From NCBI GenBank assembly GCA_019426215.1, contig CM033392.1:33028814-33092813 (forward strand): a stretch of DNA of 64,000 nt. Direction: 5' to 3'. The translations under genes were made by a program, and so were the position numbers. This stretch comes from Buddleja alternifolia. Lineage: Eukaryota; Streptophyta; Magnoliopsida; Lamiales; Scrophulariaceae. The notes below the pieces were generated by a model that saw only the letters and a program-made list of their open reading frames with translations, did no database searches and was not told the origin of the DNA. Shown here in pieces: positions 11,507 to 22,531 of this stretch. The stretch's first letter is position 1; each line of letters starts with the position of its first letter.

Positions 11507-12834
11507 GACACGCGAATTCCTAGCAAGTATACTAGGTCGTGCAAAGTAATAAAGTGGATTATTAAGCCCGGGGTGTATCGTCTCCACAGGGACAATTGGA
11601 TTCAATGCTCGTAATTGCTATATTATCTAACTCTAAGCTAAATCAAATTATAAGGTGATTGATGTTTATACTATGAAAATAATCAAAGATAAATATGTGA
11701 TAAACAAGATAATTAATCAAATGGAATGAGATGATTGGGTTATGATCCTACTATGTTCTATCCTATGCTCATGAACTTCTCAATTATCCGGATTCTTAGA
11801 ACGTTCTTGATATGGCGAAACCCCCTAATGTATTTATTACTCAATCTCTTGAAATAACAAGCCTATACTAGTTAACAACTTCCTATATCTCTATAGTGAA
11901 GATTGAATAACTAACATGCATTTAGGTTCAAAGGAATTCCTTGTTTACGAAGATCCTACATTCAATCGGGTCATCTTATCACAAAAAGCCACACAACGCA
12001 ATCGATTCTATCTCTAGTCAATTGTTACGTTATGATGTTTGATTTTTCGATCTCCCTTTATCTATCTCCTCTCGGTCTCAAGACAAAGCATTATATCAAA
12101 CACATGGTGATCATTCATGTGAAAGCATTAAGCACAAAATCAAACATGTAACAAGAATGTAATAAATCCGGAAATTAATGATTCATTAAACATAAAACAT
12201 CACAAAGTATTCACATAACCCAATCAAATAAGTACTTAGCTCATACTTACAATAACAAGTAACTCAACAATTCTATAAGACATAGTTGATGAACTAATCA
12301 AAGAGAAAGAGTTGAATTACTCCCTATTACAAAGTGTGAATCCAAGGTTTGATGATGAAAATGATGATAATGAGGATGATGATGACTCTTCAAGCTTCCT
12401 TAGGACCTCCCATGGCTTCCCCTTAGTGTTTTGGAGCATTTCCCAGCCTTTAGGTAAGTGAAGAATGTGTTTAAAAGTCCAAAAACGGCGGATTTTAGGG
12501 CACGGGAATGAATTTTCGGACGCGGTCTTGCGCCGCGGTCGTCTCACGCAGAATTCGCAATTTTGATCATAACTATCTCTACAGATGTCGGATTGAGATG
12601 ATTCAATTGCTACGTGAAGCTATCTACCCTTGATCTGATTCGGCATATAAGTAGACCGCAATATATGAGCATCTTTCATCAACTATCTTCTTTTGTTTCT
12701 TTCTTCAATTTCAAGCTAAATTTGGATCTCCTTTCTCGTCTTTCACGCATAAATCAACTTGTATCCTACAAAACAAAATCTATACCAATCAAAGCATCAA
12801 AGTTCAAATCATTTGAAATGGGGCATGCTTATTT
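11507..12834 (-). mobile_element. Insert H: LTR-like insertion in the protease gene
   Basis: About 1.33 kb interrupts the protease codons between LLP and SLFKK. It starts GACACGCGAATTCC, with words (CAAGTATACTAG, GTGCAAAGTAATAAAGTGG) that parallel the host element's LTR start. Near 12545-12605 it has the same kind of segment as the host LTR near 3775-3845. It is therefore probably a solo LTR of a related gypsy family, in the same orientation. No internal protein domain is present. The duplication cannot be recognised with confidence, so the ends are good to about 3 bases. A GATGAT-rich stretch lies at 12350-12385. Confidence 0.7.
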
Positions 12835-14773
12835 ATGGAAGAAGATTGATGCTGGCCCCCGAGTCACATAACACCTTCTTGAATGATAGGGATCCAATTG
12901 TGCATGGGATTGTGAGACTCCCGGGATCTTGGAGCTTAGTTGGCAATTTATTGAGTAATACGGCGGAGCATTCTTCCGTGAGGCACACCGTCTCATTCTC
13001 TTCCCACTTCTGCTTGTTGGAGAGTATGTCCTTGAAGAACTTCACATAATTCGGCATTTGGAGAATGGCGTCAATAAACGGAATATTAATTCTCACTTCC
13101 CGAAGGATTGCCAAAATTCGAAGAAAGCTCGGATCCATCTCCTTTTTCTTCTTTTTGTGAGCATTTGGGAAGGGGAGACGAACTTCGATAGGGGGAGAAA
13201 GCGTTGGATTAGACGGATGAAAACCCACAGAAACAGTAGCCGGCGCCTGGACGCGTATATCGGCGCCTAGGCGCGGATCTGTTGGCGCCTGGGCGTGCAG
13301 TTCTGGGCGCTCGGGCGCGGGATGCAGAGAGTTTGCATCTGGCAGGTTTGTGGGTGGCGCCTGGGCGTGCATGTCTGGGCGTGCAGGCGCGGATGTACTG
13401 GCAGTGTCATTCTCCAATTGTTTGCCACTTCTCAAGGCTATGGCATTGCATTGGGCCTTCGGGTTCTTTTCCGTGTCGCTTGGGAGAGTCCCCGGGGCTC
13501 TACCGTTAACCGCATTAGAAAGTTGCCCTACTTGTGTTCGCAAATCCTTCATCTCCATACACATATCCTTTATCATACTCCGAAGTTCGTTGAAAGATGT
13601 ATCGGACTTTTTCATGTGAGCATCCAGTTTCTCATCGATTGTGGGAGGTCGCATTTGCACTTGACCTTGACCTTGTCCATTGAAATTGCCTTGCCTCGGG
13701 GGTGGGTTATTGAAGGGTGGTCGTGGAGCTTGATAGATCCCCGGTTGATAAATCCCCGGTTGTGCGTTCTGTGCGGGGTTGGGCCTTTTTGGAAAATTCT
13801 CGGGTATATGAAAGTTCACCCGAGGTTTATTTTGATTCCCCACATAATTAACATTGCCAACCTCCGGTTCCAAGACTACTACTTCCTCAACTACTTCCTC
13901 AATACAAGCAACCTTTTTAGAGGATGAGGCTTCTTCATCGTCGGGGTAAAGCTCGTCTTCTCGGGCCAACTGTTCGACTTTGTCCCATACACTTTGACAG
14001 TCTAACCCAAGGAGATCTCCTCCCGCACCCGCGTTGAGTCTATGCCGAATACGTGACCTAACCCCATCATAGAAATGGAGTACTTGTTCATTCAACCCAA
14101 AATTATGATCGGGACATTTACGGAGCATGCCCTTATATCTAGCCCAAGCCTCGGCTAAAGATTCATTGCTCCTTTGCCTAAACCCTTTTATATTACTCCG
14201 TAGCTCATTGATTTTTGAGGGTGGAAAGAATTTATTTAAAAAGGCATCGACCAACTCACTCCATGTTGTAATAGATTGTGGAGGTAAGGATTTGTACCAT
14301 GTTGTCGCCCTATCCTTCAATGAGAAATGGAAGACTCTTAGACGAATCGCATCAAGATCTCGTGGGTGATATTGAATGGTCACAAGAGCCTCATCTATGG
14401 TTTCCAAATGAGCGTGTGGTGATTCGTGCGGTTCTCCATAGAAAGGATCTCCTTGCACCATATTAAAAATGTGAGCCGGAATGTGGTAGTTTGGTGTGAA
14501 GAAATTAGGCACGACTACGGGCCCCGGAATGGTATGGACCCTAGGTGGTAAGCTACCCCGAACCGACGGGAGTTGTGGAGGAGGTACCGCTTGCATGGCT
14601 TGTAGAACACCTTGTAACCACTCCCTAGTTTCCGGTGAGTTCATGTCCGGGAAATTTCCATTTGGGTTTTGGTTGAGATTATTGGCCATTTCTCTTGCTC
14701 GCCTACTAGTCCTAAGAACTCGTTCAATTTCGGGCTCCAACTCGTATAGAGGCTTGTTTGAGGAGCGGGTCAT
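12833..14773 (-). CDS. gag: Athila-like Gag with start of protease, truncated by H
   Basis: The start is the ATG at 14773 (MTRSSNKPLYELEPEIERV). The frame runs upstream to 14824 without a better start. The capsid-type domain is at about residues 135-240 (RDLDAIRLRVFHFSLKDRATTWY, ITTWSELVDAFLNKFFPPSK, NESLAEAWARYKGMLRKCP). A proline/glutamine-rich stretch follows, then a helix near MKKSDTSFNELRSM and a repeat-like segment with HAQAP words. That segment is encoded by GGCGCCTGGGCG-type DNA (13240-13400). The C-terminus reaches the retropepsin active site DSGASINLLP and ends in a TAA created at the H junction. I see no CCHC zinc knuckle. It would assemble the particle that packages the element's RNA, but this copy lacks a continuous protease. 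Confidence 0.88.
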   Translation of the reverse strand: MTRSSNKPLYELEPEIERVLRTSRRAREMANNLNQNPNGNFPDMNSPETREWLQGVLQAMQAVPPPQLPSVRGSLPPRVHTIPGPVVVPNFFTPNYHIPAHIFNMVQGDPFYGEPHESPHAHLETIDEALVTIQYHPRDLDAIRLRVFHFSLKDRATTWYKSLPPQSITTWSELVDAFLNKFFPPSKINELRSNIKGFRQRSNESLAEAWARYKGMLRKCPDHNFGLNEQVLHFYDGVRSRIRHRLNAGAGGDLLGLDCQSVWDKVEQLAREDELYPDDEEASSSKKVACIEEVVEEVVVLEPEVGNVNYVGNQNKPRVNFHIPENFPKRPNPAQNAQPGIYQPGIYQAPRPPFNNPPPRQGNFNGQGQGQVQMRPPTIDEKLDAHMKKSDTSFNELRSMIKDMCMEMKDLRTQVGQLSNAVNGRAPGTLPSDTEKNPKAQCNAIALRSGKQLENDTASTSAPARPDMHAQAPPTNLPDANSLHPAPERPELHAQAPTDPRLGADIRVQAPATVSVGFHPSNPTLSPPIEVRLPFPNAHKKKKKEMDPSFLRILAILREVRINIPFIDAILQMPNYVKFFKDILSNKQKWEENETVCLTEECSAVLLNKLPTKLQDPGSLTIPCTIGSLSFKKVLCDSGASINLLP

Positions 14774-14911
14774 GCACCTCAAGAACCTAACAATTAAATA
14801 CAAGAACAAAATTAGACTAATCACGAAAATAAAAGAAAATCAAGAAATGAACGAAAACTAAGAATTATAAAAAATGTAAACGAAAATAAAAAAAAAAACT
14901 AAAATAAACAA

Positions 14912-14930
14912 GTCCCCGGCAACGGCGCCA
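14912..14930 (-). other. Primer binding site of the Athila-like element
   Basis: On the minus strand it reads TGGCGCCGTTGCCGGGGAC, the usual Athila/Tat primer site matching the 3' end of tRNA-Asp. It lies 9 bases inside the 5' LTR (14940-16605). This fixes the element's direction. Confidence 0.85.
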
Positions 14931-14939
14931 AAAACTTGG

Positions 14940-16605
14940 CACGCTAATACTTAACGTGCTATGATAGCAAGTGCACTAGACGTGTGTAGTAATAAGTGGA
15001 CAAAAAGTCCGGGTTGTCGAACCACAAGGACTTGAATTCTAGTTCATGATTTTCGATAAAAGATAAGACAATTAAAGTAAAGTGCAAGAAAAAGATTAAG
15101 CAATTAACGAACCAAAGAGAAACGTACTATAGATTTAATCTCACGTATGATAAAATGACTAAGGCACATGCTACAACCGAATCTACTCGTCAATATATAT
15201 GAGCTACTCTTCGAATTATTAGACTCCTATTGCTTTGGTGGAAACTCCTAAATTAACTATTACCCGATGTCTCGGCACATAATAATCCTATGATTAATTG
15301 ACGGTTCTCTAAATATGTCTATCCGAGAATCTAATCAAAAATCACGCATTAACGTTCTAGAGCTTCCCCGAACGAATCCGGCTAACAACACCCGGGAATC
15401 TTTACCTATTTCTAGGGCAATCCCTCATTTGTTTCGGATGATGTGTTAATTCTCTTGCACCCTAATCTATTTTCTCTCGAACAACTAGATTAGGCAAGAT
15501 AGCAAGCATATGGTGATCAAACACATGATTGGAATAAAAGCATAGAATTAACACACAAAGCAATAGGAGAATTAATACAAAGAGCAACTTCACATATATT
15601 GATTCATAAATTTGGCCTTCACATGGCCTTAGTTTTACAATATTAGCCTCTCATCAAAGCCTTAAGAAAATCTAATACAAACATATACATACTCATGGAA
15701 ATAAACATGTAAATGCAAATAATTAAAACTCCCTCAATTGATTGATGATGGATCTTTGCTCTTGATCTTCAATCCTTAGCTCCTCTCTCTTTGTTCCCCT
15801 CCAAAAGTGATGAAGAAAATGGTGATGAATGATGATGAGTGAAAAGTGATGGATAAAATGCCTCTCTCTCCCCTCCTCCTCCAGATCCCTCGGTCAATTG
15901 CTCAAAAATGCCTTAAGAAGACCACCACAAATCAGCTCCTCATGTGTATGTCCCCCCTAGTGTGTCCTCCACTACTCTTAAAGTGAGTAGTATAAAATTC
16001 CCTAAAGTAGATCTAGTAAGAAACATACTTATGACATCCCCCCCATACATGTGATGACCTCTTGGCTTTAAATGTTCCATTCCCCCATCAAATGATGATC
16101 TTTTGGCTGAAAGGAATCAAATCTCGGATGTGGCCACGCCTAGGCGCGGGAATTATGGCGCTCGGGCGCCCAAATCAGAATGTTGGGAGTATTTGCCTCT
16201 GTCTGGCGCAGTAATTGTATTTCCTTCATAACTCTCTCCACAAAACTCGGATTTGGATGATTCAAGTCCTCATTTGAAGCTAACACATAGTTCTACAACT
16301 TTGTAGAAGGAAACTTCATCCAATTCGGTCTCTAAACATACGGAAAAAGCGCTCGCACGTGGAAAGTGGTGCTGATACGGCGCCCGGGCGTGGGCAAGAT
16401 GGCGCCTAGGCGTAGGGGTGCATAGCAATTTGGCCTAAACTTGTTTTATACGTCATTTTTCATCCCGTTCTTTGATTGTATCCATTTAAGACCTGAAATC
16501 ACTTAATGCACGAATTAAACGCACATGTAGCAAGAATCAAGCGATAAATGAACCTAAGACATAAACGCAAAGGGGCTTAAAAACACGTAAAAATGCCTCT
16601 TATCA
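14940..16605 (-). repeat. Athila-like element, 5' LTR
   Basis: This is the partner of 2533-4182 and is 1666 bases against 1650. It carries the same two GC-rich palindromic sites (about 16136-16170 and 16378-16410). I noted four substitutions against the other copy plus a few indels. It acts as promoter and terminator for the element; I could not place a TATA box with confidence. Confidence 0.9.
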
Positions 16606-18079
16606 GATATGGCACTGGAAGAGTCTAGTACTTGATCACTTAAAGGGGTTTACAAGTCAAGAAATCTTAATTGGGCATTAAGATTCGACTTGTATGACAC
16701 ATGCTCTGACAAGGAGTGCCAATCGAACACTATTAGATAGTGAGAGCTTGTGTCATAAATATATCAATGGAATTGATATATTCGAATACGACTCGTAGTA
16801 ATCCGACCACATGCGTATTTACTCAGTGACTGTCAATGATTGGATTACTGATCATAATAGTATGCGTGAGTTTTAGACTGAGGGATCACAATCAATATGC
16901 ATGTAGCATTGGATCTGTTACTAGAGCAGTTAGACCCGATTCACCCATTGGTGGGGTCGACCTTGAAGTGCGATCTCAATGAGACAAGTAGCAGTTGTGA
17001 GGTGATTGCCAAGATGAGATTCACTGTCTTGATAGTAAACGAGAATGTATCCTGTACGATCATAGGTAAGTGAAATGACAAGTCTTTGGCCAAAGCAAAT
17101 AAACTAACTCGTGTGGAACACGGAGGTTGGTTTGGTAATTTCATATTACTATGATCTATTGCACAGTATCGTGTCTTGTGAGTTTGACATGTTCCATGAC
17201 TCTCACTCGATCGGGATATGTCAGTGAAGGGCTTATACTCATATGGTATTTATGATCTAGAGGTTCGTAATGACACAATCATTTTTGTACTCGATCGGGC
17301 TACGATGCGGGTCCACAGGACTGGCTAGGTGACACCCACATCCCTTGGTATCCTCCCATTGCCAGTCGAGATGAACCTAGAGAGTCGCACTATTAGAAGT
17401 AAGCGAGATATCTTTATATATACGTTGTAAGGGCACTTTGGTAAATTGTCATTGGATGGACGAATTAAATGAAAGGACGAATTGATTTAATTAGTTGTTT
17501 AATTAGATTAAATGATAATTAATTAAATCATTAATTCAAGTATTAAATTAATTAGATTAATTGATTATTTGAATTTAAAAGAATTGATTAATTAATTAAT
17601 TATATGTTTAAGTGGATTTAAACTAGATTAATTAATTAAAAGATGGACTAAGTTGACTGGGCCAACTTAGCCCATCTGGGTCGTCCACTAGGGCCCTATG
17701 AGGCACCCACTATGGGCCTTAGGATTTGAGGATTTATTTCATCCTCAAACTCCTAGGTAAAAGAAGAATTCAGTTATCTGGTTAACACGTACAAAACAGA
17801 AAACCCCTCTTCCTCTTCTCTGCCTAGCCGTCTTTCACAAGGAGAAAGGAATCTGGAGAATTCAAGCTTACTTCGTGTGAAGTTCTAGACATAGGAGTCC
17901 CGGGGATTGCTATTGTAGATTGTAGAGCAAGAATCGAATCACGCTTCAAGCAAGGTAATTCGATTTTTGTGATTAATGTTCTTGAAAGATGAAAAATCAT
18001 CAACAACCTTAAAGTGATTCAACTTTAGGAATCCGACATGCTTTAATTTCTGCTGTGTTTCGATTAAGGATTCCTAACA
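16606..18079 (+). repeat. Element B 5' LTR, second segment
   Basis: It continues the LTR interrupted at 2532 and ends GGATTCCTAACA at 18079, just before the primer site. It aligns along its length with 24438-25498 and 54713-55110. It contains a TTAATTA-rich stretch (17500-17640). A TTATATATA word at about 17414 could be the TATA box. No gene is present. Confidence 0.88.
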
Positions 18080-18080
18080 G

Positions 18081-18093
18081 TGGTATCGGAGCC
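18081..18093 (+). other. Primer binding site of element B
   Basis: TGGTATCGGAGCC follows the 5' LTR after one base. It matches the usual copia initiator-tRNA-Met primer site (TGGTATCAGAGC) with one change. Confidence 0.85.
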
Positions 18094-18627
18094 GACCTTA
18101 ATGGTTTTGATGATTTTATGAGTTTATGATTATGTTGGTGGTTTAATTTTGAAATAACTCTGAAATTTATGAAGGAATTCATATATGAAAAATTGAGGAT
18201 TTTGAATCTTGTTGATTGGATTAAACAAATCTGAAACTAAATTTGGAATTCTTGAATCGGATTTAAAAAACTGGCCGATGAAGCTGAATTCCGGCGACGC
18301 CGCTGTACGAATAGCAGCAGCTGCTGTGCGAATGGTTTGCACAGCAACGCTGTGCGGTGATGAAGGGCGGGGTGACGCCAGGCGTCGCCGTTCGTCGTTA
18401 AAAGGGCGGCGACCTGTAGCTAAAAGAAAAAAAAACCCGCGGGCTGTGTTCATTGCACAGCCACGTGGGATTTGAACGACGCTGAGGCGACGCTTCATGC
18501 GTCGTTCGACGGCGGGTCATCGGCGCGACGCCCGGCGCCGCAACTACGACCGGCGATTCACCATCATCGGCACCGGGCGCAGACTTGGCGGCGCTGTTAC
18601 CTTCTCCCTAATGGGCAGAAGTTTGAT

Positions 18628-18828
18628 TGTGTTGGGCCGAGCCCAACACAATTAGGTTTTGTGTTGGGCTCAGCCCAACATCTAATTAATCCATTTGCTG
18701 GGCTTAGCCCAGCGTGTATGTGTTTATTAATAAGCTGGGCTCGGCCCAACGATGGATTTCAGCACATATGAATAGTGTTGGGTTAGCCCAACGTGTAAAT
18801 AAATGGAGGTTGGGCCTTGCCCAATTTG

Positions 18829-18880
<52 letters not shown>

Positions 18881-18920
18881 GCATGTATGTATATACATGC
18901 TTATTGGGTTTGACCCAATA
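18628..18920 (+). repeat. Seven GGGCY/RGCCC palindromes in the B leader
   Basis: Inverted repeats of 15-23 bases occur at 18628-18650 (arms TGTGTTGGGC and GCCCAACACA), 18662-18680, 18697-18713, 18734-18750, 18777-18792, 18810-18824 and 18902-18920 (arms TATTGGGT and ACCCAATA). The outer arm bases differ from unit to unit, but pairing is kept in most. Each is a short hairpin in RNA. As DNA, each also carries TGGGCY words, which resemble plant TCP-factor sites. Confidence 0.85.
18831..18880. repeat. TA dinucleotide repeat
   Basis: About 50 bases of nearly pure TA, with one AA interruption, lie between the sixth and seventh palindromes of B's leader. Confidence 0.95.
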
Positions 18921-19878
18921 CATTTGGCATAGTCCATTTGGATTAATTAATACCCACTTTTAAATTGAATCTTTGTTTTCAAATTAAATTGGATTTAATA
19001 ATGATAATTAAATTAGATTTAATTATTCCACCAAAATTAGATTAGATTTAATTTTTGTAATAAATTAAATTAGATTTAACAATGCAATAAATTAAATTAT
19101 ATTTAATTTTGCTTTGATTAAATTAGATTAAATTTCCAATTAAGATTAAGTAGGACTTAATTTTAATTTGATTAAATCGGATTTAATTCTACCATCTAAA
19201 TTAAAAATGAATTATTATAATTAAATTGAATTTAATTAATAATGAATTAAAATTTGATTTTAATCTTTCAAATGCCAACATAATCTTAAATAGTTTATTT
19301 ACATGCTTTGATGTATGTTGTGGTGAATGTATTCCATGGACTTAGGATTTACTGCTTTGTTTTTATCTGGGTTGTATTGGGTCAGAGTTTGAGCCCCCCC
19401 AATTTGTATTTATTTTACATAGAATTTTGTATAGGATGCATCTATGTAATTATTAGCATTAAGGACATGGAGTTTCTTGAAGAATCATTCAGGAGTTTGG
19501 AGCCCGGAGTTGATCAAGAAGATTAGAACTCTTTAGGCCCCTATCCCGTGATTGGTTCATTGGCTTGGACCAATCTAGAATGTCCATGGAATGCATTTTG
19601 ATAGAATTGCTAGGCATTTTCTATGATTATATTTGACATATTATCCACATATGCGCGAAATGAATTAATGTGCAAAGTGAGACCTTACATAGACAATTAA
19701 AATTCTCCCATGTTTAAAATACTGAGTAGGCAAAGGATATTAGATATCCTGGCTCTCCATCAAGCTTTAGAAAATGAAGTCATGTCTTGTGCATGGCATC
19801 GTCCCGGAATAAGGGGGTTATGAATTTTGACATGATTTTCGATTTTCTTCAGTGCATTGGATGCCTTTGGTCGAAACA

Positions 19879-20183
19879 AATTTTGCCCCATATATCGAAA
19901 AAGGTTGCAAGGCGAAATTCAATTGTTAGACTGATAGGAGTTGATGGGTATTGACTCAGATGAATCACCACTTATATATCGAAAAAGGTTGCGGTCAAGT
20001 GATCCATGAGCCAAAGTAAGATTGAACCATCAGTTGGACTGGTTGGCATGGAACGCCACTTCAAAGAGGCCAATGAGCCATATATCCAAAAAGGTTGCAA
20101 CTCATTAGAATCATTGAAGAACTCAGTCACTCACTATGAAATCTATTTAACGAGATTTCCTATTATTGCATTGGGAGTGCAAT
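19879..20183 (+). promoter_or_regulatory. Four leader stem-loops of element B
   Basis: Three hairpins share the loop ATATATC(G/C)AAAAAGGTTGC. Hairpin 1 is 19879-19919 (arms AATTTTGCC and GGCGAAATT). Hairpin 2 is 19964-20003 (arms ATCA..CTT and AAGTGAT with a small bulge). Hairpin 3 is 20072-20106 (arms AATGAG and CTCATT). A fourth at 20165-20183 has arms ATTGCA and TGCAAT around the loop TTGGGAG, followed by GTAGTGGGAGCCAAG. Gag starts at 20306. Element A has the same four with different stems (57623-57929). Packaging, dimerisation or translation control would fit the position; the function is inferred. Confidence 0.75.
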
Positions 20184-20305
20184 GATTTGAAAAACGTAGT
20201 GGGAGCCAAGTCAAATTAAAGTCCTAATTTTACTTGGGTATAACATAATCATCTTATTAAATCTTGGTTTATTTTCTGCAATTATTTTCGTTATCTCTCT
20301 CAAAA

Positions 20306-21213
20306 ATGTTTAATAACCCGTTGTCAGTACTGCTTGAAAAGAATGTCCTCACTGGACCAAACTTTGCTGTCTGGCTCAAAAACTTAAGGATTGTCCTTAG
20401 TTTAGAGTCACTGGGCTATGTGCTCGAGGCCAACTGTCCTCCTGTTCCTGGGGAAGATCCTGATGAGGACGTGCAAGAAAACTATAACCCGTGGATCAAG
20501 GATGATATCCATGTTAACGGTTATATGCTCGGCTCCATGAACAATGAGTTGTGGCGATCCCATGAAAACATGGAAGAAGATGCTAGGGCTATATTGCTGC
20601 ACCTCAAGGAGCTATATATGGAGAGCACAGTAGGACTGCTCGGTATGACATATAGAGGGAGCTCTTCGGAGCAAGAATGGGTGAAGGAGAAGACGTGGGA
20701 AATCGTGTTCTGAAAATGATTTCCATGATCGAGAGACTGGAGGCTCTCGCCTTTACTATGGATTTCCACCTTCAAACTGATCTCATTCTTCAATCACTTC
20801 CCAAATCCTTTTCACAATTTATTGTGAACTTCAACATGAATGAGATTGAGTGCACATTGGCTGGGCTAATGAACAAGCTCTCAACTAATCAGGGACAAAT
20901 GAAGCCCAAGGGGAAGGAAGTTGCTTTAGCCATTTCTACTGTGGAACCATCAAAGCCTTACAAGAAGAAGAAATCCAAAGGCAAAAAGCAACTGGGAATA
21001 TCCAAGGCCTCGAATGACATAGGGAAAGGCAAGGCACCTATGGTTAAGAAGTTCAAGGGCAGGGGCCCGAAAAAGACAGACATTTGCCTTCATTGCCGTG
21101 AGACGGGACATTGGAAGCGTGATTGTCCTAAGCTGAAAGCTGAGAGTGCTTCAGGTATAGAACTTAATGTTTTAGACACAAATTGTTCTATGACTATTTT
21201 TTCTACTTCCTAG
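20306..21213 (+). pseudogene. gag: Element B Gag, frameshifted
   Basis: The start is the ATG at 20306 (MFNNPLSVLLEKNVLTGPNF). The first frame carries the copia capsid-type region (VWLKNLRIVLSLESLGYVLE) and ends at 20713. The protein continues in another frame from about 20680 (RVLKMISMIERLEAL, LILQSLPKSFSQFIVNF), so one indel lies near 20680-20710. A lysine-rich stretch and a CCHC zinc knuckle (CLHCRETGHWKRDC, near 21090) follow, as expected of the RNA-binding nucleocapsid part. A TAG at 21211-21213 separates it from the protease, whose DSGAG motif follows at once. Gag of element A is a clear relative (NPLSILLEKNILTGPN). Confidence 0.88.
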
Positions 21214-22531
21214 ATTCTAGACTCTGGGGCTGGTGCTCATGTATGTGTTTTGAATCAGGATCTGGAAAGAAGTAAAAAGCCGGAGGATCGAGAAGTGGTG
21301 ATCAATGTTGGCAGTGGACATAGTGTAGTGGCCACTCACATTGGATCCACTTCCATTACTTTATTATCTGGACATTTAATTATTTTGGATGATTGCCTCG
21401 TTTTGCCCAATGGGCTTAAGAATATTATTTTAATTCCTGCTTTAGTCAGGAAAGGCTATTTGTTTTCCTTTATGAACAATTCTTGTGATATTTATTTTAG
21501 AAATAAATGCGTTGGCACTGTATCTTTAATCAATGGTTTGTATTATATTAATGTCCAGAATAAATGCACTGTAAATGCTATGACGAGGAAACGTGGTATG
21601 TCTGAAACACACCAAAAACTAATATGGCATCTGAGACTAGGTCATGCCGAGGAATTCAAGATCCACGAGTTGGAGAAAAATGGACTCATAGGTACATTGG
21701 GGTCAGACCCCTATCCCACTTGTGAATCTTGCCTTTTAGGCAAGATAACTCTTTCCCCTTTCACAGGGCACTCTGTAAGAGCCACTGAAGTCTTAGGTTT
21801 AATACACACCGACGTTTGTGGGCCTTTCGGGGAAATGGCCCGAGGAGGTTTTCAGTACTTCACTACACTCATAGACGACCACTCAAGGTATGGTCTGGTG
21901 TACGTAATGAAATACAAGTATGAATCCATTGAATGGTTCAAAGAATTCAAGGCTTTGGTTGAAAACCAGATTGGGCGACATGTCAAGACACTTCAATCCG
22001 ATCGAGGTGGTGAGTATATGAGCGCCGAATTTGACGAGTTCTTAAGAGAACACGGCATAGTTTTACGCTAACTCCTCCGGTGACTCCACAACTGAATGGG
22101 GTAGGTGAGATCGGAACTGAACTTTGTTGGACATGGTTCGCTCCATGCTCAGTTACACGGATCTACCCATCTCACTGTGGGGTCATGCACTGCTCACAGC
22201 TACACACATCCTGAACAAAAACCCCTCCAAATCTGTTCCAAAAACACCATATCAGATGTGGTCTAGGAGGAAACCTAGTTTGAAATACATTAGGATATGG
22301 GGTTGCCCCGCATATGTAAAGAAGAAAAAGGTAGAGAAATTGGAGGCTAGGTCCTTAAGAGGACGATTCGTTGGTTATCCCGAGGATTCCATGGGATACC
22401 TGTTTTACTTGCATGATGATCAGAGAATCATCGTAGCCTTACAGGCATTCTTTCTCGAAGAAGAATTTGTTCCAGAGGGAGGAGTGGGTAGAAAGATTGT
22501 TCTGGAAGAACAAAATGAAGCTCCTTCGTAG
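21214..22531 (+). pseudogene. pol: Element B protease and integrase, broken
   Basis: After the TAG the frame reads ILDSGAGAHVC, the retropepsin active site. It goes on to the pre-integrase zinc region (LIWHLRLGHAEEFKIHELEK to CESCLLGK). The integrase core follows with HTDVCGPF (first Asp) and LQSDRGGEYM (second Asp). The frame breaks at about 22070, just before the catalytic Glu region, where the AERRNRT-type stretch is damaged. It resumes at about 22124 (LDMVRSMLSYTDLPISLWG) through the integrase C-terminal part (WGCPAYVKKKKVEKLEARS) and stops at 22531. It would process the polyprotein and insert the DNA, but it cannot work as sequenced. Confidence 0.88.

Larger units (their letters stand above)
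2533..16605 (-). mobile_element. Athila-like Ty3/gypsy retrotransposon
   Basis: This 14.07 kb element lies in B's 5' LTR. On the minus strand its order is 5' LTR (16605-14940), primer site, gag with the protease start, H insert, protease remainder, pol, third ORF, purine tract, 3' LTR (4182-2533). The LTR sequence begins TGATAAGAGG in the element's own direction. The primer site TGGCGCCGTTGCCGGGGAC, the RT sequence style ([19 protein letters not shown]) and a third ORF after pol are all characteristic of the Athila lineage. I noticed about four substitutions between its 1.65 kb LTRs, plus several short indels, so the insertion is recent. The protease is broken by H, so this copy needs helper functions. 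Confidence 0.9.
18094..20305 (+). other. Element B untranslated leader
   Basis: This 2.2 kb region before gag has no credible gene. From left to right it holds a GC-rich stretch (about 18285-18620), a run of seven palindromes (18628-18920) interrupted by a TA repeat (18831-18880), an AT-rich TTAATTT stretch (18930-19270), and four stem-loops close to gag (19879-20183). Element A has a leader of similar plan. Confidence 0.7.

Noticed and set aside
13295..13927. Plus-strand frame of 210 codons opposite gag
   Set aside because: It is the antisense of the well-supported Athila-like gag. It has no domain, and its composition follows the gag codons and the GC-rich repeats.
18130..18771. Short frames on both strands in a GC-rich stretch
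   Set aside because: They sit in B's leader between primer site and gag. Frame openness there is explained by GC content. No domain is visible.
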